DNA from: Onchocerca volvulus
Taxonomy: Eukaryota; Nematoda; Chromadorea; Rhabditida; Onchocercidae
DNA length: 64,000 bases
Assembly (NCBI GenBank): GCA_000499405.2
Contig: HG738137.1
Location: 17,320,581 to 17,384,580 of the forward strand
Direction of reading: 5' to 3'
The position numbers and the translations under genes were made by a program. The notes below the pieces were generated by a model. The model saw only the letters and a list, made by a program, of their open reading frames with translations, had not been told where the DNA came from and made no database searches. The first letter of the stretch is position 1; every line of letters begins with the position of its first letter. Shown here piece after piece: positions 1 through 13,410 of this stretch.

Positions 1-553
1 ACGCTGATAAGATAACAATTCATACAAGATTATTTTCTACGAAAAGGATGCAAAAAATAGATGATATAAAAATTGCAGTTTTCATCATTCTTTTTATTCT
101 GATAATTGGTTTTTCTAAAATCTCAACTTGAAATTAAAATCAGCCAGAGACTTGAAAAAAAAATGCCTTATTCGTCATATATCAGCAAATTGCAATTACT
201 GTTAAAACCAACGATATTCAAATGTCTCATTAATTTTTTTTACGATTTAATTATCAAAGATAAAGAAGATATTAATGTAAAGCATTACTCTTAAAAAAAG
301 ATAACAATTTACAAAGTTTAGTTTTTGACATATAAACAAATACTTAAGTTTTATAATAATTTTCGATAGCACCGCACACAATCTATTGAATTTTAATAAG
401 ATGCATATAATTTGAGAATTTGTCAATATCAATCATCAAATGATTGCAAAGTAAATATTTAAAAAAAAAAAAAACAAAACAAAAATTCCACTTATTTTGA
501 AAAAGAAATGAAATTAATTGAATGAATTATGTTGATAACTAATATTCTTATAA
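1..553. other. Flank downstream of the stomatin gene
   Basis: A+T-rich sequence beyond the stop codon of the minus-strand stomatin gene. It would hold that gene's 3' UTR. The small open frames here are short, low-complexity and show no family resemblance. I see no second gene. Confidence 0.6.
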
Positions 554-3500
554 TTATGAATGATGTGGTATAAGTCGCTGAATAAGTTCTATCGGAAACG
601 GAAATATTACTGTTGAATTCTTCTCGGCACTAAAAAATATATTTTAATTGAAAATCAAAAAAAAAAGAAGAGAAATAAACAATCATTGGTAAATGTATGT
701 AGAAATTACATTCATAAATCATTCTTTAAAAGGTTAGCTGCTATTCTATTACTCCATTTTTCCTTTCATTCTTTTGAATATTTATTATCTCAAATTGGAA
801 AATATTGGAATTATTTAGAATAAAATTTGAAAATTAAGGATTTTTAGACTAATTGATAATTCTGAGCAATGCTAGATAGTTGTGGAAACTAAGCAACAAA
901 CCTGATAGTATTGAGGGTTTGAAGATATCGCAACTGAATTGCGCAAGGTGATTCAGCAATCATATTTGCGGCTTCATTAAGAGATTCAGAAGCTTTCTTC
1001 TCACCTTCTGCTGCTATTACCTGCAAAGATTCAAAATTCAATTAAACTAGATTTTATTTAAAATTTTTACACATGGTTTTACTACAAACTTCAATCGATA
1101 CCGTATACTAATAACATAATTAATCAAATTAGACAAATGAAATGCATTTATGCCAAGCTAGAATGAAAAAGTATTGCAATGAAAGCATCAATGTTTTCAT
1201 AGTTATGATTCGTACATTGTTAAGATAAATTCGATTTATTTAATTTTAATTATTAATTTCCGTTAATGAAGTAAATGATTTTTTGCATACTTTAGCACGA
1301 GCTTCTCGTGTAGCTTCAGCTTCAGCGGCCATGACACGTTGTAATTGTACAGGTAGACGAACATCTTTAACTTCTACACGTTCCACTCGAACACCCCATG
1401 GACCGGTTGCCCCATCCAGAGTATTCTGAAAGAAGTTCATCAACACTTAAATTAACATTGGGTTATTCTATTGAAGGAAAAAATGTGCATTTAAGCTATA
1501 ATTTTAATTTATAATTAATTTATTAAATATTTTTTCGAATATTTTATTTCGATATTAAATGATTTAAATAATTTTTAAGTCTAAGTGGAAAATTTGACTA
1601 AGAAACTTTATAGTAGTGAAGGAAACAATTAACAGCCAAGAAAAATTAAATTCTAAATTTTTAATAACCAAAGCATCGATTAGTTTAAACAGAATTAGTT
1701 CAAATCTTTAATTCTTCTTCAGATTTATCCGCGATCGTTGCATTTTTTTCAAATTCCCGCATTTCATTATTTAATTATTAGATTTTTAGTGAAAATGTCA
1801 TGTTAAAATCGAATGATCCAAATTAATCATTCTTCTTCAGAATTATTTTCATGTACAACTGACTTGCATTTGTATGGAGATAGCTTCTCGATCGCTGAGC
1901 ATTTCTGCTAAAGTTTTTGTGCCTAGTATATTCCTGAGCGTTGTTTGGGCTAACAATTTCGTCGAACGACTAGCATCTTCGACATTTGTTACGGATACGG
2001 TGGCATTTGAGATACGAAAATATATAACAGCTTCTACAGCTACGGTCACCGAATCACGCGACAAAATCTGAATTTTGCAAAACAAGATTTACAATGTTTA
2101 TTTTTAAACAAGAATTTTCATAAAAAGTTTTTTTTCATAAAAATTAAAATTTGAAATTATTTAGAAAAATCAGAATTGCTAAGAGTTGAATTCAATCAAA
2201 GATTAGATTGTATTGTTGAGAAATGCTATGTTCGCTTTGACGGAAAAATTAATTAAAAATTAATTTAAATGAATTTAAAATTTTAATCGTACTGTCGCTT
2301 ATATGATTAACGTGTACATTGGTATGTACGTCTTTTTGAAATACATCGGAATTTTATTTTGATACTGTTAATGAAATACTGATACTGTTAATGAAATGAA
2401 ATACTGGAGTATTTGATAACAGCTCAATCAAATATTATTAAAATTTATAAATAAAAGTTCGGTTCAAACTTATATAAACAGAAATTTGAATCGAAAAGAA
2501 AATTAAATACCATATCATATGTAAATAAAAATTTAAATGTTCATTGTGGCTTTGAACACAATGTTGTAGTAAGTTCTTTATCGATTGCTTTGAAAATTTG
2601 AAACAAAAAATTGCATTCGAATAGGCGCGTGTTTTATTTAAATATATCTATTTTATAGATATACTTATTTTTATTACCTATCACACCTGTGACAGGTAAA
2701 AGTAAGTAAGCGGACATTTTTATTGATATAGACTAGCTGGACTGGCCCAATACATTTAATGATTAAATAAGACAAAAAAAAAAAAATCAAAACAACAAAA
2801 ATAAGTTAACAAAGAATAAAAAACCCCGAAAAAATCAAAAAACAAAAAAATACGAAAATTAAAACCAGACAACATAACACCTGCCGCAACCATAATTTTT
2901 ATTGGTTTTTTTAAACAAAACTTTACTTTTTTCGGTCTTTTCAGTTGTTTTTTTTTTTGAAATGCTTAATGTTTAATTTAATGTATTATGATAATTAATA
3001 CCTCTTGTGGTGGTACATCAAATGATACAACACGTAAATCCACTTTCTTGTAGGAATCAATACAAGGCAAAACAAAAAACAATCCTACAAAAAAACGAAA
3101 TAAACTTCATGATAGCATTTTCGAAGGAGAAATTCAAGAAATTGAAATTTTCAAAGGAAAATAATACCAGGTCCACGAGCTTTAGTAGTCATTAACCTTC
3201 CCAATCGAAATATCACTACTCGTTCATATTCCTGCACCACCTGAAACAATTTTCACTAAAACTGCATTAAAAAATGATGGATGCAAAACTTTAACAATTA
3301 TAAAATGGCAAAAAATCGAGAAATCGAACTAAAGTTTTAAAAATTTCCAGAATTAATTTTTATCTCTGCCTCTCTTTCTTTTTGTTTCCTGCCATCAATC
3401 CCTTCCTTTTACTTTCTAATTTTTTCCAAAAATTCTCTTGAAATTTATGAAAAGTTTAATAATTGAAAAAATTGTTTTTGATTGAAACAAATAAATAATT

Positions 3501-4384
3501 AAAAAAATAAATGAACCTTAATACAAGCGCAAGCCGAAAAGGGTAATGTTAGAAAAACTACAACATATGCTGCAATTATCAATATCCAAGCACAAATACC
3601 GGTCTCCAATTTAACGGCAGCTGAAATCATTTGCTAATATTCGATCGAAATTTTTTTGTGATAAGAAATATGATGCCTAATATGTAATATTATTATTAGG
3701 AAATAATAAATTTTGATAATTTCATTTAAATCAGTAGAATTTTAAAATAAATTTGATATAGAACATCATCAAAGGTTTCTGTTGAAATTATAAATAAATT
3801 TGTTTCATTCAATTTATTGGCAGACATATATTTTGAAAATTTATGCCTGCTAATAAATTATTTAATTAAAATAATCTGTTCAGACTCAAATCGTACTTTT
3901 TCAATTATCTATTTTTTTTCTCGTGCAAGAAAAAAGAACAAATAAAATGAATGATGAAGTTTTGGATAAATGTATTCGATTTTTTGGGTAAATATATTCA
4001 GCTGGATAAATGTATTCGAAGAAAATATAATTAATATGTAAAGGAAGAAATGTTATTTTACGTAAATGAGTAAAATGAATAAAGTAAATAAGCAAGTTAT
4101 CAATTTTTTGAGTTATCAATTTTTTACTACTGTATCAAGCAATTTCAAAATAAAATAAATTTTACACTTTTTTTTTATAAAGATTCATCCATTAAATTAT
4201 ATTATTTTATCATCCTTAGATATTTTAAACAAATAATTTTCGTAATTAAGATGATAGAAAAATGATTAAATAATGTGAAATACTTATCAGATAATATGAA
4301 ATACTTACGCTGGAAAGTCACTGACGAATGCTTATACCCTGGGATATTTGCCCCGCGATGTCTAAGTGACATTTGTTGAAACAT
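554..4384 (-). CDS. Stomatin-family (PHB/SPFH) membrane protein
   Basis: Integral-membrane scaffold protein; the nematode relatives (MEC-2, UNC-1, UNC-24, STO proteins) bind and tune ion channels and gap junctions at the inner face of the plasma membrane. Eight exons on the minus strand keep one frame: 4384-4309, 3620-3517, 3240-3168, 3084-3002, 2067-1864, 1425-1291, 1020-902, 629-554, giving 289 residues, the usual stomatin size. About residues 33-56 form one hydrophobic hairpin with a proline near 52 and cysteines at its end, suited to palmitoylation. It is followed by the family motifs [63 protein letters not shown] and [20 protein letters not shown]; the C-terminus reads [14 protein letters not shown]. 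Intron 4 (2068-3001) carries a dispersed repeat. Which STO/UNC paralogue this is cannot be decided here. An extra upstream exon is possible. Confidence 0.92.
2521..2750 (-). repeat. Dispersed repeat, copy 1 (inside a stomatin intron)
   Basis: Read on the minus strand, this block has a segment close to GGCCAGTCCAGCTAGTC, then ACACGCGCCTATTCGAATGC, a stretch like TTTCAAATTTTCAAAGCAAT, and an end near AATGAACATTTAAATTTTTA. The same order of motifs occurs on the plus strand near 57.2-57.55 kb. The tail resembles 3' ends of non-LTR or SINE-like repeats found in many invertebrates; that class assignment is inference. No coding part is present. Confidence 0.7.
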
Positions 4385-5198
4385 TGAATTTCTTCGAAAT
4401 TTTCAAAAGATGCGATAAAATATGATGCCACGTAAATTTCATATATTTTCCAATCCTTTCACAAATTTACTTTCACAGAATTCGGATGAATCAAAAAGTA
4501 TGCCATCAAGAAGGTAATATTCGTTATGATTAATGCCTATAAAAAATTTAACCTTTCGAATGATTCGAGCAACTATTATTTCCTTTAGCTAAATGAATAA
4601 TGCTAGAAATTATTTGTTATATAAATATTTTTCAATCTTTCAACAATTAACAAAATTTAAAAAAGTTAAAATGAAACTTTTACTCCATCATTCTGCCAAA
4701 TTATTCGTAATCAGAAAATACGATGGAAGAGAATTTATCAGTAAACAGCAACTGTTTCAGAATAAGAGAGAAAAAAAAAAAGGATGAAATTACTTTAATA
4801 TTGAAAAATTTTGTGGTAAACATTTACAGATTTGTTTTACGAGCAATCATATCTTTTTAGAAATGATAAATGATCTTTCCTTTGCTATGAGTTCTAATAT
4901 ATCATTCTCGTTTATTTCTATTTAAATCTGTTCAAATTCATCCCTATCATAAAATATTTACATTTTTCTCTCATCAAAATCTTCCCTCTTACAAACAAAA
5001 AAATTATTTCATGCGAAAATTTTTTACATAACAAAGGCATCGGTTAATTTGAATAATGATATATTAATTATTCGTTTTACATATTGCAATGATTAGATTC
5101 AAGATATCACGAGAATGTTGTCATTCTCTAAATACCATTTTCAATAGTTTAACTGATTAAATTGGATTGGCATAAATTTTATAATTAATCATTCCAAA

Positions 5199-5292
5199 AA
5201 ATTACGATTCGATTAAGAAGTTATGATCGATTATTCCAAGAATTTAGTTGCAATCGATTGTTTCAAAAAGTTATGATCGATTATTCTAACAA
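5199..5292. repeat. 25-base tandem repeat, about 3.5 units
   Basis: Units 5218-5242, 5243-5267 and 5268-5292 are each 25 bases and align. The outer two are nearly identical (AAGTTATGATCGATTATTC), the middle one is diverged, and a shortened unit precedes them at 5199-5217. Each carries an ATCGATT-like core. Confidence 0.7.
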
Positions 5293-8200
5293 AAGATGAT
5301 TGTTTAGAAGCGTTTTTTAGATATGATATCATTAAAAATTTATCAACTTATCAGTAACTTATCCCACTTTCTATTTAAATTGTAATAGTTGCTCGTTATA
5401 AATTTGAGATTTTTGCATACAATGGGAACAGATAAATTAAGTATCGCTATTGATTAGCTAAATCAAAAATAAAGGAAGACAAAAAAAATTTTTTGAATGA
5501 TTCTGTTATTCAAAATAAGGTGGTTGAAATAATATTGAAAAATCAATAACACATCATCTCCTGGGAGCTATTGATGCATAAGATTTTCTTAAATTTAATT
5601 TGCAACATTTTCCTCCAAGATAACATCATTTTAACTCTTTGATTTTTGAGAAGAAACTAGGAAAACTATGACATCAACCATCGATGGATGAATATCTATT
5701 TTTTGTGGCAAAATAGGCTGAATTTATGCAATGTCAGATCGAATTAACATCTACTGATAAAAATGAAGTACAAGAAAATGTTATTTAAGCGAGAAAAAAT
5801 TTGAAAGAAAATGAAATGAATGATATAAAAAAAAAATCAGATAAGGAAAGAAACCAATTTAAATAAAATAATTTTAATTTTGCTTATCAGATTTTTCACT
5901 TCTATAATGTTCATTTTGTTTTCTGATAAATAATGATTTTAAAATAAGACTTAGTACTATAAACTTTATTACTTCTGATAAAAATTAGTTAGTTGACAGC
6001 TTCCAAACTTGTTTCAATTTAGTTCAGTTTTATTTACTTATCTAGATTTATTTATTCTATCGATTTTGTTTTTATTCTATTCATTTCATTTAGATCATTT
6101 GAATAATGATTTTCCTCGAATTTTATTTTTATAAGCACTTAAGCAAAAATTGGTTTAATTCTATTATTGCCCAATTCATACTTAGTTTCATTTGATTATT
6201 TATCAAATTATTCACTCATAAAAAATGGACAAAATTTCTACAAATAATTTCTTACTTTTCTTTTGAAAATAAAACTTGATAACAGTTTTGTCATATATTT
6301 TCATGTCAATAAATTTCAAAATTTCAAAATTTAAATACATTTTTAATTCGCTAAGCGAATTCGTAAATGTTTTCTTGAATGAATTCCGAAAAAGAATTGC
6401 TGCCATTATCATTTTTTTTTTTTTTTAATCATTTTTCAAAGAAGAGAAATAAATGAACATTATTAGGTGAAAATTGTTGCTTTTAAAATCAACATATTTG
6501 TGGGATAAAAAAAGAGATTAACATAAATCTATTACGAGATGTTGACATTATTAAATTTGAGCTTGTCTTGATGAGTACCATCTCATGATAAATAAAGAGA
6601 AACCAAAAATAGGAATGAAATTTCATGGAATTTCATTTTTTGTTAAAATGAATAAATCGATGAAACAATTATAAAAATCACCAAATTTTTATGATTTTGT
6701 CAATCATTTAAAATATCATTTCAATTTTCATTATCAATTTATTTAATTTTGATTCTATTAGATTCTTTTACTCAATATCATGCCAATTATTGCAAATGAA
6801 AAAATAGAATAAAAGAAAGAAAATACTTTTAAATATCCCAGAATATCCTCAAAAAATGTAGCATATTAAAATATAAAAAAGAATTTGAATATCTAAAATC
6901 ATAATGCTGGAATTAATTTTTGAAAAATTTTAAAACATTTCGACCAGTTAATGCTGCAAGATAATTAAAAATCATCATTTTTGCTAATAACATTCCGAAG
7001 TACATGTTATTTGTCCATTAAGTTACTAAGCACTTTTTAATTAAAATTTAATTTTTTACTTTTTAATTAGAAAATATTGATCAATTTTTTAATCAAAGTT
7101 TTTGAAACTTTTAAATAAATTATATAGTTTGTTAATAACATCGTCATCTTGTTCCATTTCATTTATTATTTGAAGCATTCTTAGAATTCAAATTTCCGTA
7201 CACGAAATTTCAAAGTGGTAGTATTTCAGAAATCGTAAAATTTTTGAACATTTATTAAATTATTAAATTCAAAATGTAACATTTCTATGAACATTCTGAT
7301 AATTTCTAATTCCTTAGACAGATTTTCCTGTTTACGGGGAAAAATTGTTGAAAGCTAGCGTAATTTTTTTCACTTTTTGCTTATCAATTATCCCGATAGA
7401 TCTTTGAGAGATTTGTTTGTTTTTTTACTTTTTTAATTATTTTTTCGTCAACAAAACTTTTTTCACCATCTTAAAATAAAAAAAAAAAAAAATTGAAACA
7501 ACATCGATGAATAGAATATTTGCTTATATTTTCTATCAGTGTAATTTCAATGAATTATCGTGATATTAGCAAATGGAAATTAAGCTGTAAAACTACCTTT
7601 TCGTCAAATAAAATAGCTTTATCGAATAAAAAAAAAAATAATTTCATTAATAATCTAGTTCATTTGAATGAAAAAATTTTTGGAAATTCGTAGAATTTTG
7701 AGAATTTCACTGACAAATAAATGGCAAAAAAATTAGCATCAAAGAGGAAAACACGGGATGAACTTGGGAAATTACGTAGTTTTGGGATTTTTATTAGCTT
7801 TCAAATTAACTGAAAAGGTTAAAATTGAAATCGAATTAGTAATACTGTTTGTTAGAAGTAAAAATGGACATTTATGGAACATAAATTGCGGGAAGACTTA
7901 ATCGTTGATTAATTTTGCGCTAATTTGGATAATTATTTTTGCAAAAACATTAGCCATCGAGATAAATACCATATGCTTTTACAACGAAGTAAGCAGTTGT
8001 AAATTATAAATAAACAGCTGTAAATTTTAAATATTGCTATATCAATTAAAACTTATCATAAGCATAATCAATCAACGACAAAGAGTTGGATGAGATAACA
8101 AAATTTTAAGATTTTAAACTAAACAACTAGACTATTTGCTTCTAATTATAGTGTATTTATTTGTTATATGTGTTCAAGTATTTACAATGAATAACTTCGC

Positions 8201-10400
8201 TGATTAATGAAAGAAAATGAAAAAGTGTAATTCAATTAAATGAATATCTTTTTCAATTAATTTCTTTTAAAGAATATTCAAGTTTTTACTAAAGGGTAAA
8301 GTTAAAAATAGCAAATAAATAGCATTAGATAATTGGAGAAAACGAAGCATATTCAACTGACCTGCTCATTAAGGATATAATATTTTAAAATTCATAATAA
8401 TAAGTCTAAAAGAGCATGAAAAATTCACCACATGCATTAATTGTTGAAATTTTCAATGTTTGGAGAATCTCAATATCTTTCGCTAATAAGCCAGACAGAG
8501 GATTATCAAGATTTCATCCTCCTTCTTCATTATTGATTCTTAATTTTAACACATAATATTCAGAAGAAGAAATCTAAAATTATCACTTTTATCATGCTCT
8601 TTTTCAGTTGATATTTGTAAAATCTTAATTTAAAATATCTGAGACTTTTTTTCTTTTTCTTTTTTTTTTGCATTTTCAAATTTCTAATTCAAAAGATTTG
8701 ATGCATCATGTAAATGATCCGAGCATCTTCTGATCCAAATTAATGGACAAAAAGTGCAAAATTCAATTCCAGTATGAGTTAAATCAATTTGTTCCGCTAT
8801 TGCAGGAAAATTTTGCGAAATAAACAAAAAGCAAATGCGATGAAAATTATTCGTCAGTAATTTTCCTTTCACTTTCTCATCTTTATTTATTGTCTATTTT
8901 GCTTTCCTTAGCAAATTTAGTCTTATTTTTTCTAGCTAAAAATAGGCCAGCTATTGGTTAAGTAGAAACTTTCGCTCTTTTTCATGCTAATCTTTCATCA
9001 AATAATCCCCTACTTTTTGCTGCTAGTAAAAAACTTCTTGTTCAATTTATGTTTAAAAAAGAGAAAGATTTGGAAAATGGCTGTGAATTTGTCAAAAAAA
9101 AAAAAAAAAAAAAAATGCTTTTTCAGTTCATCTTAAAACACTCGAAATTGAATCTAATTTATTTGTTTAATCGTTCAGAATTTTTTTAAGCCAATTAAAA
9201 TTTCAAGAAAGATTTTTGAATTTATAAAGAAATGATTATACAATTAAAAGAATATTTCTGTAATTTAATAAAGACATTAAAGAACGTGTGAATCTTGGGA
9301 ATTTCCAAAATTGATAGAAATTAAAAAAGTTCAAACGTCCTTTAATATGCTTCAATTTTCGTTAATGATTAACAAAAGTACTCTTTTAATTGTATACTTA
9401 ATTATCCATGAATTCAAAGCAATCTTGTAAATATAATCAAAAAGAAAATATTATAAAATTACTTTAATTTGTTATGAAAATTTTGAAATGCAATATACCT
9501 GGTATGATGTACTCAAATTTGAAATATAGTCTATTCAAATTAATTTTTTCTTGTGATTTTTTTCATCATTTATAATAATTTTAAGTGAATTTTGAAAAAG
9601 AATTTTTTTTTTGAAATAAAGTAATTAGCAAATAAACATTACACTGATACTTCCATTTAATGATCGTTTATTAGTAAATCAATGAGAAAAATAATTCACA
9701 ATTAATATATTAAATTTAAAATTTACAAATACAAAAAGGTTATGAGTAATAATATAAGTAATCAGTTTTAAACAAGATTGTAACTAGTATGTTTAGTAAT
9801 CAAATAATATGGAATTGATGTTAGATTTCATTATACATATAAAACATAATTTTATATTTGATTATTCATATAGATTTGTACTTGGTGAATTTCGATATTA
9901 AATTAATTATAATATTATCGATCGAAATGCTATAAATAGAAATTACTAGCGTTTTAATCGATTACGGTTAATTCATTTGCGACATTCTTAGGTGCATAAA
10001 TATCTTATAAAAACTAATGTAAAAATACAGAAATAAATTTGGAAAAGTATAGAAATAAGTTAATCATTTTTGTGCTAATCTAATCATTCAATCTGAAATA
10101 CTCAAAAACGGTAAATAAACAAATCATTAAATTGTGAAATAAATTATTTCAAAAAATTTTCGAATAAATTATAATTCAAAAAAATTTTTAATATTTATAA
10201 AAAAGAGAAAAAAGAGAGAGAGAAAGAAACAAAGATAAAATGAAAAATAAACAATTAAATGAAATGTCTTGATGCAAAGAAGAGCTGGATAAAGAAAGTA
10301 AATGATGTGTATTCTGATTGCAAACGATTATTCAGTCATCATTTGAAATGAACGCAATATTTTCAATCTTTGATAAAGCTATTTTTTTCTTCTTTCTCCT

Positions 10401-10457
<57 letters not shown>
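10401..10457. repeat. (TC)n microsatellite
   Basis: Almost pure TC dinucleotide run of about 57 bases with one interruption at 10420. It generates a run of Ser-Leu codons in one frame that is not a gene. Confidence 0.95.
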
Positions 10458-10460
<3 letters not shown>

Positions 10461-12891
10461 GAAAAAGAATTAGATGGCTTAGAAATGAAATTATCCTTTT
10501 CATTTCATATCAGAATGTAATGCATAAAATTTTTTTCCAAATCCGAGCACCTCTTTGAGATTAGTTTGAAATCAATGTTCAATTAATAATAAATTTTATT
10601 TTTTCTTTCCTTCCTTTTTTTTTTTCACATTCACAATCTAAATCTATTTTGTGAGGAAAAAAGAAACTATTTGAAAATAAAATGGAATTTTTTCCTCAAC
10701 TAGAAAGATAATTCGATAATAATCAATCAATATTGTATACTTTAGAACTAATTGAAATCAAAAAATCAATGATCAATTCATTTATTTCTTTCCTTTTTTT
10801 TCATAACCTACAATTTAAATCTATTTTTCTTTTAAAAAAAACCTATTTAAAAAAAATGGAACTTTTTCTTTTGTCTTAGTATTTCAAATTTATTAGAAAA
10901 AAAGAAAAACATATTTTCTTTAAAATTTTTATCCATCTTTACTGCAAAGAAATTATCAGCTGATTTTTTAAAAGCTCGCCTTTTTTTTTTTTTTTTTTTT
11001 TTTGAGTGAATTCCGATTATAGCAATCAGAACAGAAAAAAGTTATGCAGCATCATATTTTTTTGACCTTAAGGAAACGGAAAAAAAAGAATGGATAAAAT
11101 AAATTGATTAAATCAAGGCTATTTATCATATGGTCACAAAATTTAACTTCTTTTTTGAATAAAAAAATAAGAAAAAGCTAAGGAAACAAACTGTATTGAA
11201 ATTAGAAAATATTGGAATTAGAAAACTGATGGTTAATTGATGAGTGGTTTTCAACAGTGGATGAGCATGAAAAAATCTAATTTTTTCTTCATTATCTTTC
11301 AAATATCATCCAAAAAATCTTCAGCACTTTGTTTTCTTTTTTTGATCAACAACTTCTGTTTATCCAAAGTTCCATCAATTTTCCATTAATTAATTTTATA
11401 TTAAGCGTTTTTTTTTTTTGCTTTTTGTTGTTGAAAAAAAGAAAAATCAATTTCAGTTGGATGAATGTAGGAATGCAACTTATCCATACACACATTTGAC
11501 ATCAAAGCTTTTTCATATATTAAGCAAAAAATAAATGAATAATGTTCGAATTTTACTTATATTTAGAATTTTTTGGATTTAACAAAATAGTTATTTAAGA
11601 AATAAAAAGTTAATAACAATTTAAACGATCCTAAAATGGTCCTAAAAATGATTATTATAATTTGTTCAGTAGTAATTTAATAACGTAATATTTGAAAGAT
11701 ATTTAAAAACAGAGCTGTGCTAGATATTGAAATTTTTTTTTTTTTACAACGATTGATTAATTGACGAAATTGTTGCGGAAAAAAAGATCTGAAACTTCCA
11801 TTCTATTCTATTGCTTTTGCGAAGATTAGATTTTGAAATAAATGAAATAAATGTTTTCTGAAAAATTCAATAGGAAAGTTTTAGAAATCAATTATTGCAA
11901 TTTGAATCAGTATTTGTTTAATAATTAAAATAAAGAATGATTTCAGAATAATAATTTTTCAGTGCAAAAATTACTGAAATTTTTTCAACTGCCAGAAGAT
12001 TATATGCGATATTCAATGCAATTTATCATATGTTTCGATGATTTTTGTCAATCAAAATTGACATAAATATTTTGAAAAATTCCTAATTGGAATGTATCAT
12101 TCCATTTTTATGAAATTTGGAACAAAATTTTTCGAAAGATTGTCTGATAGCTGGGATTAAAGCAGAAAATGAATTTGAAGAAAAATTTCTAGGCCTTCTT
12201 TTTCTTTATTTAGCAAACAATTCATTTTAGAAACGACTTTCCATTTTTTTGTCACTGATATCATTCATTTAGTATTTTTGCACTTGTATTTTTGCTAATG
12301 CTAAAAAAATTTTCAATCACTTACAAATAGCAATATTTTAACCATTTATTATTTATTTAAGTTATGAATTAAATGATTGATTAATTTTTCTGTCTATTTC
12401 AAAAAGGTATCCATGATGATTTTTACTATAATTGCATAAAAATTGAAGAAAAAAAAGATGATTCACATCAAAATAATTGATATGAAGATTTAGAGAAATA
12501 TAAAAAAGAATATGAAAGTTCTGCCAAGAAGCCATAAAAATTGACTTCTTATCAAACTTTAAAAAAAAATTTTGTATAAAAATGGTCATTTTAGGCTAAT
12601 CTTCCGTTTTTTTTCTTTTTTTTTTTGTCATTTCTGCCTTTTGCACTAAAATGATAATTATTTTTAGAGAGTAATATTTTATCGAAATTTACATTTGACA
12701 TTTCTTAATTTTCCACTTTTTTTTTCTACAATTTATAGGAGTTTCTTGAAAATTTTATAGTAATTCAGAAATACTAATTTTGTAACTATTTCTCATTCAT
12801 TAATTAAATTTTATTACCTAATTTCGGCTTTTCTATATTTCATATTAACTTGCGTTTATGATATTATTGCATCAAATAGTTTGACTTACCC

Positions 12892-13410
12892 TGAAGTACG
12901 TTATTACAGTATAAATAACACACTATGGCTTAAGCTTAAATAATAATTGTCGAGAAATCGAAACAAATTATAGTATAAAAATCGTGATTCATCACTTATA
13001 AATTTCATCTTCCCATCCTACCGCTAAGTACATTTCTAACCCTCATCTTCGTCTCCCATTCTCCGCTTTAGCTTTAGTAGTAAGATATTGTTATTTTTGC
13101 TCATGTTATTGTTCTTTCGTACAATTTGCTCAAATTTGCTCATCTCTACCTCTCCACTATAAATCTTCCCCTTTTTTCCCTCCGAAAAGGTTTTATACTA
13201 ATAGAGATCATTGTTCCTTTTGACTCGACAACCAACCAGACCGATATTCTACTGCTCCTGCTTCCACAAGAAAAATGTTCTTTTTATTGGTTGATCATGC
13301 TATATTCTCGACTAGATTGATTCCTGTCTAATTCTGTAATTAGTCCCGAATAAAGGTATTCATTGTGGACTCTTTACATTCATCGTTTAATTACCCGAGT
13401 TAACCACAAC
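12892..13410 (+). mobile_element. Possible solo LTR or LTR-like fossil
   Basis: This block differs from its surroundings: it is richer in C and G and pyrimidine-rich. It has a TATA-like AGTATAAATA near 12909 and, about 440 bases later, an AATAAA signal near 13350 followed by TTCATTGTGG and a final GTTAACCACAACA. A promoter plus polyadenylation signal in one roughly 500-base unit is the layout of a retrovirus-like LTR (Pao/BEL or Gypsy type). I found no partner LTR, primer-binding site or coding region in the window, and no clear target-site duplication, so the boundaries are approximate. Confidence 0.35.

Larger units (their letters stand above)
4385..12891. other. Long A+T-rich stretch without a convincing gene
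   Basis: This is the left part of a 14-kb gene desert. Open frames are short and built from A/T-rich codons (Phe, Lys, Ile, Asn), with no recognisable domain and no chains of phase-compatible exons. It contains long A or T runs (for example about 9097-9114 and 10979-11003), a TC microsatellite, and a 25-base tandem repeat near 5.2 kb. It may hold regulatory DNA of the stomatin gene, whose start lies at its left edge. Confidence 0.6.

Noticed and set aside
1874..2071. Plus-strand open frame of 65 codons
   Set aside because: It is the antisense shadow of stomatin exon 5, whose minus-strand translation matches the family closely.
10370..10558. Open frame rich in Ser and Leu
   Set aside because: Produced by the TC microsatellite at 10401-10457.
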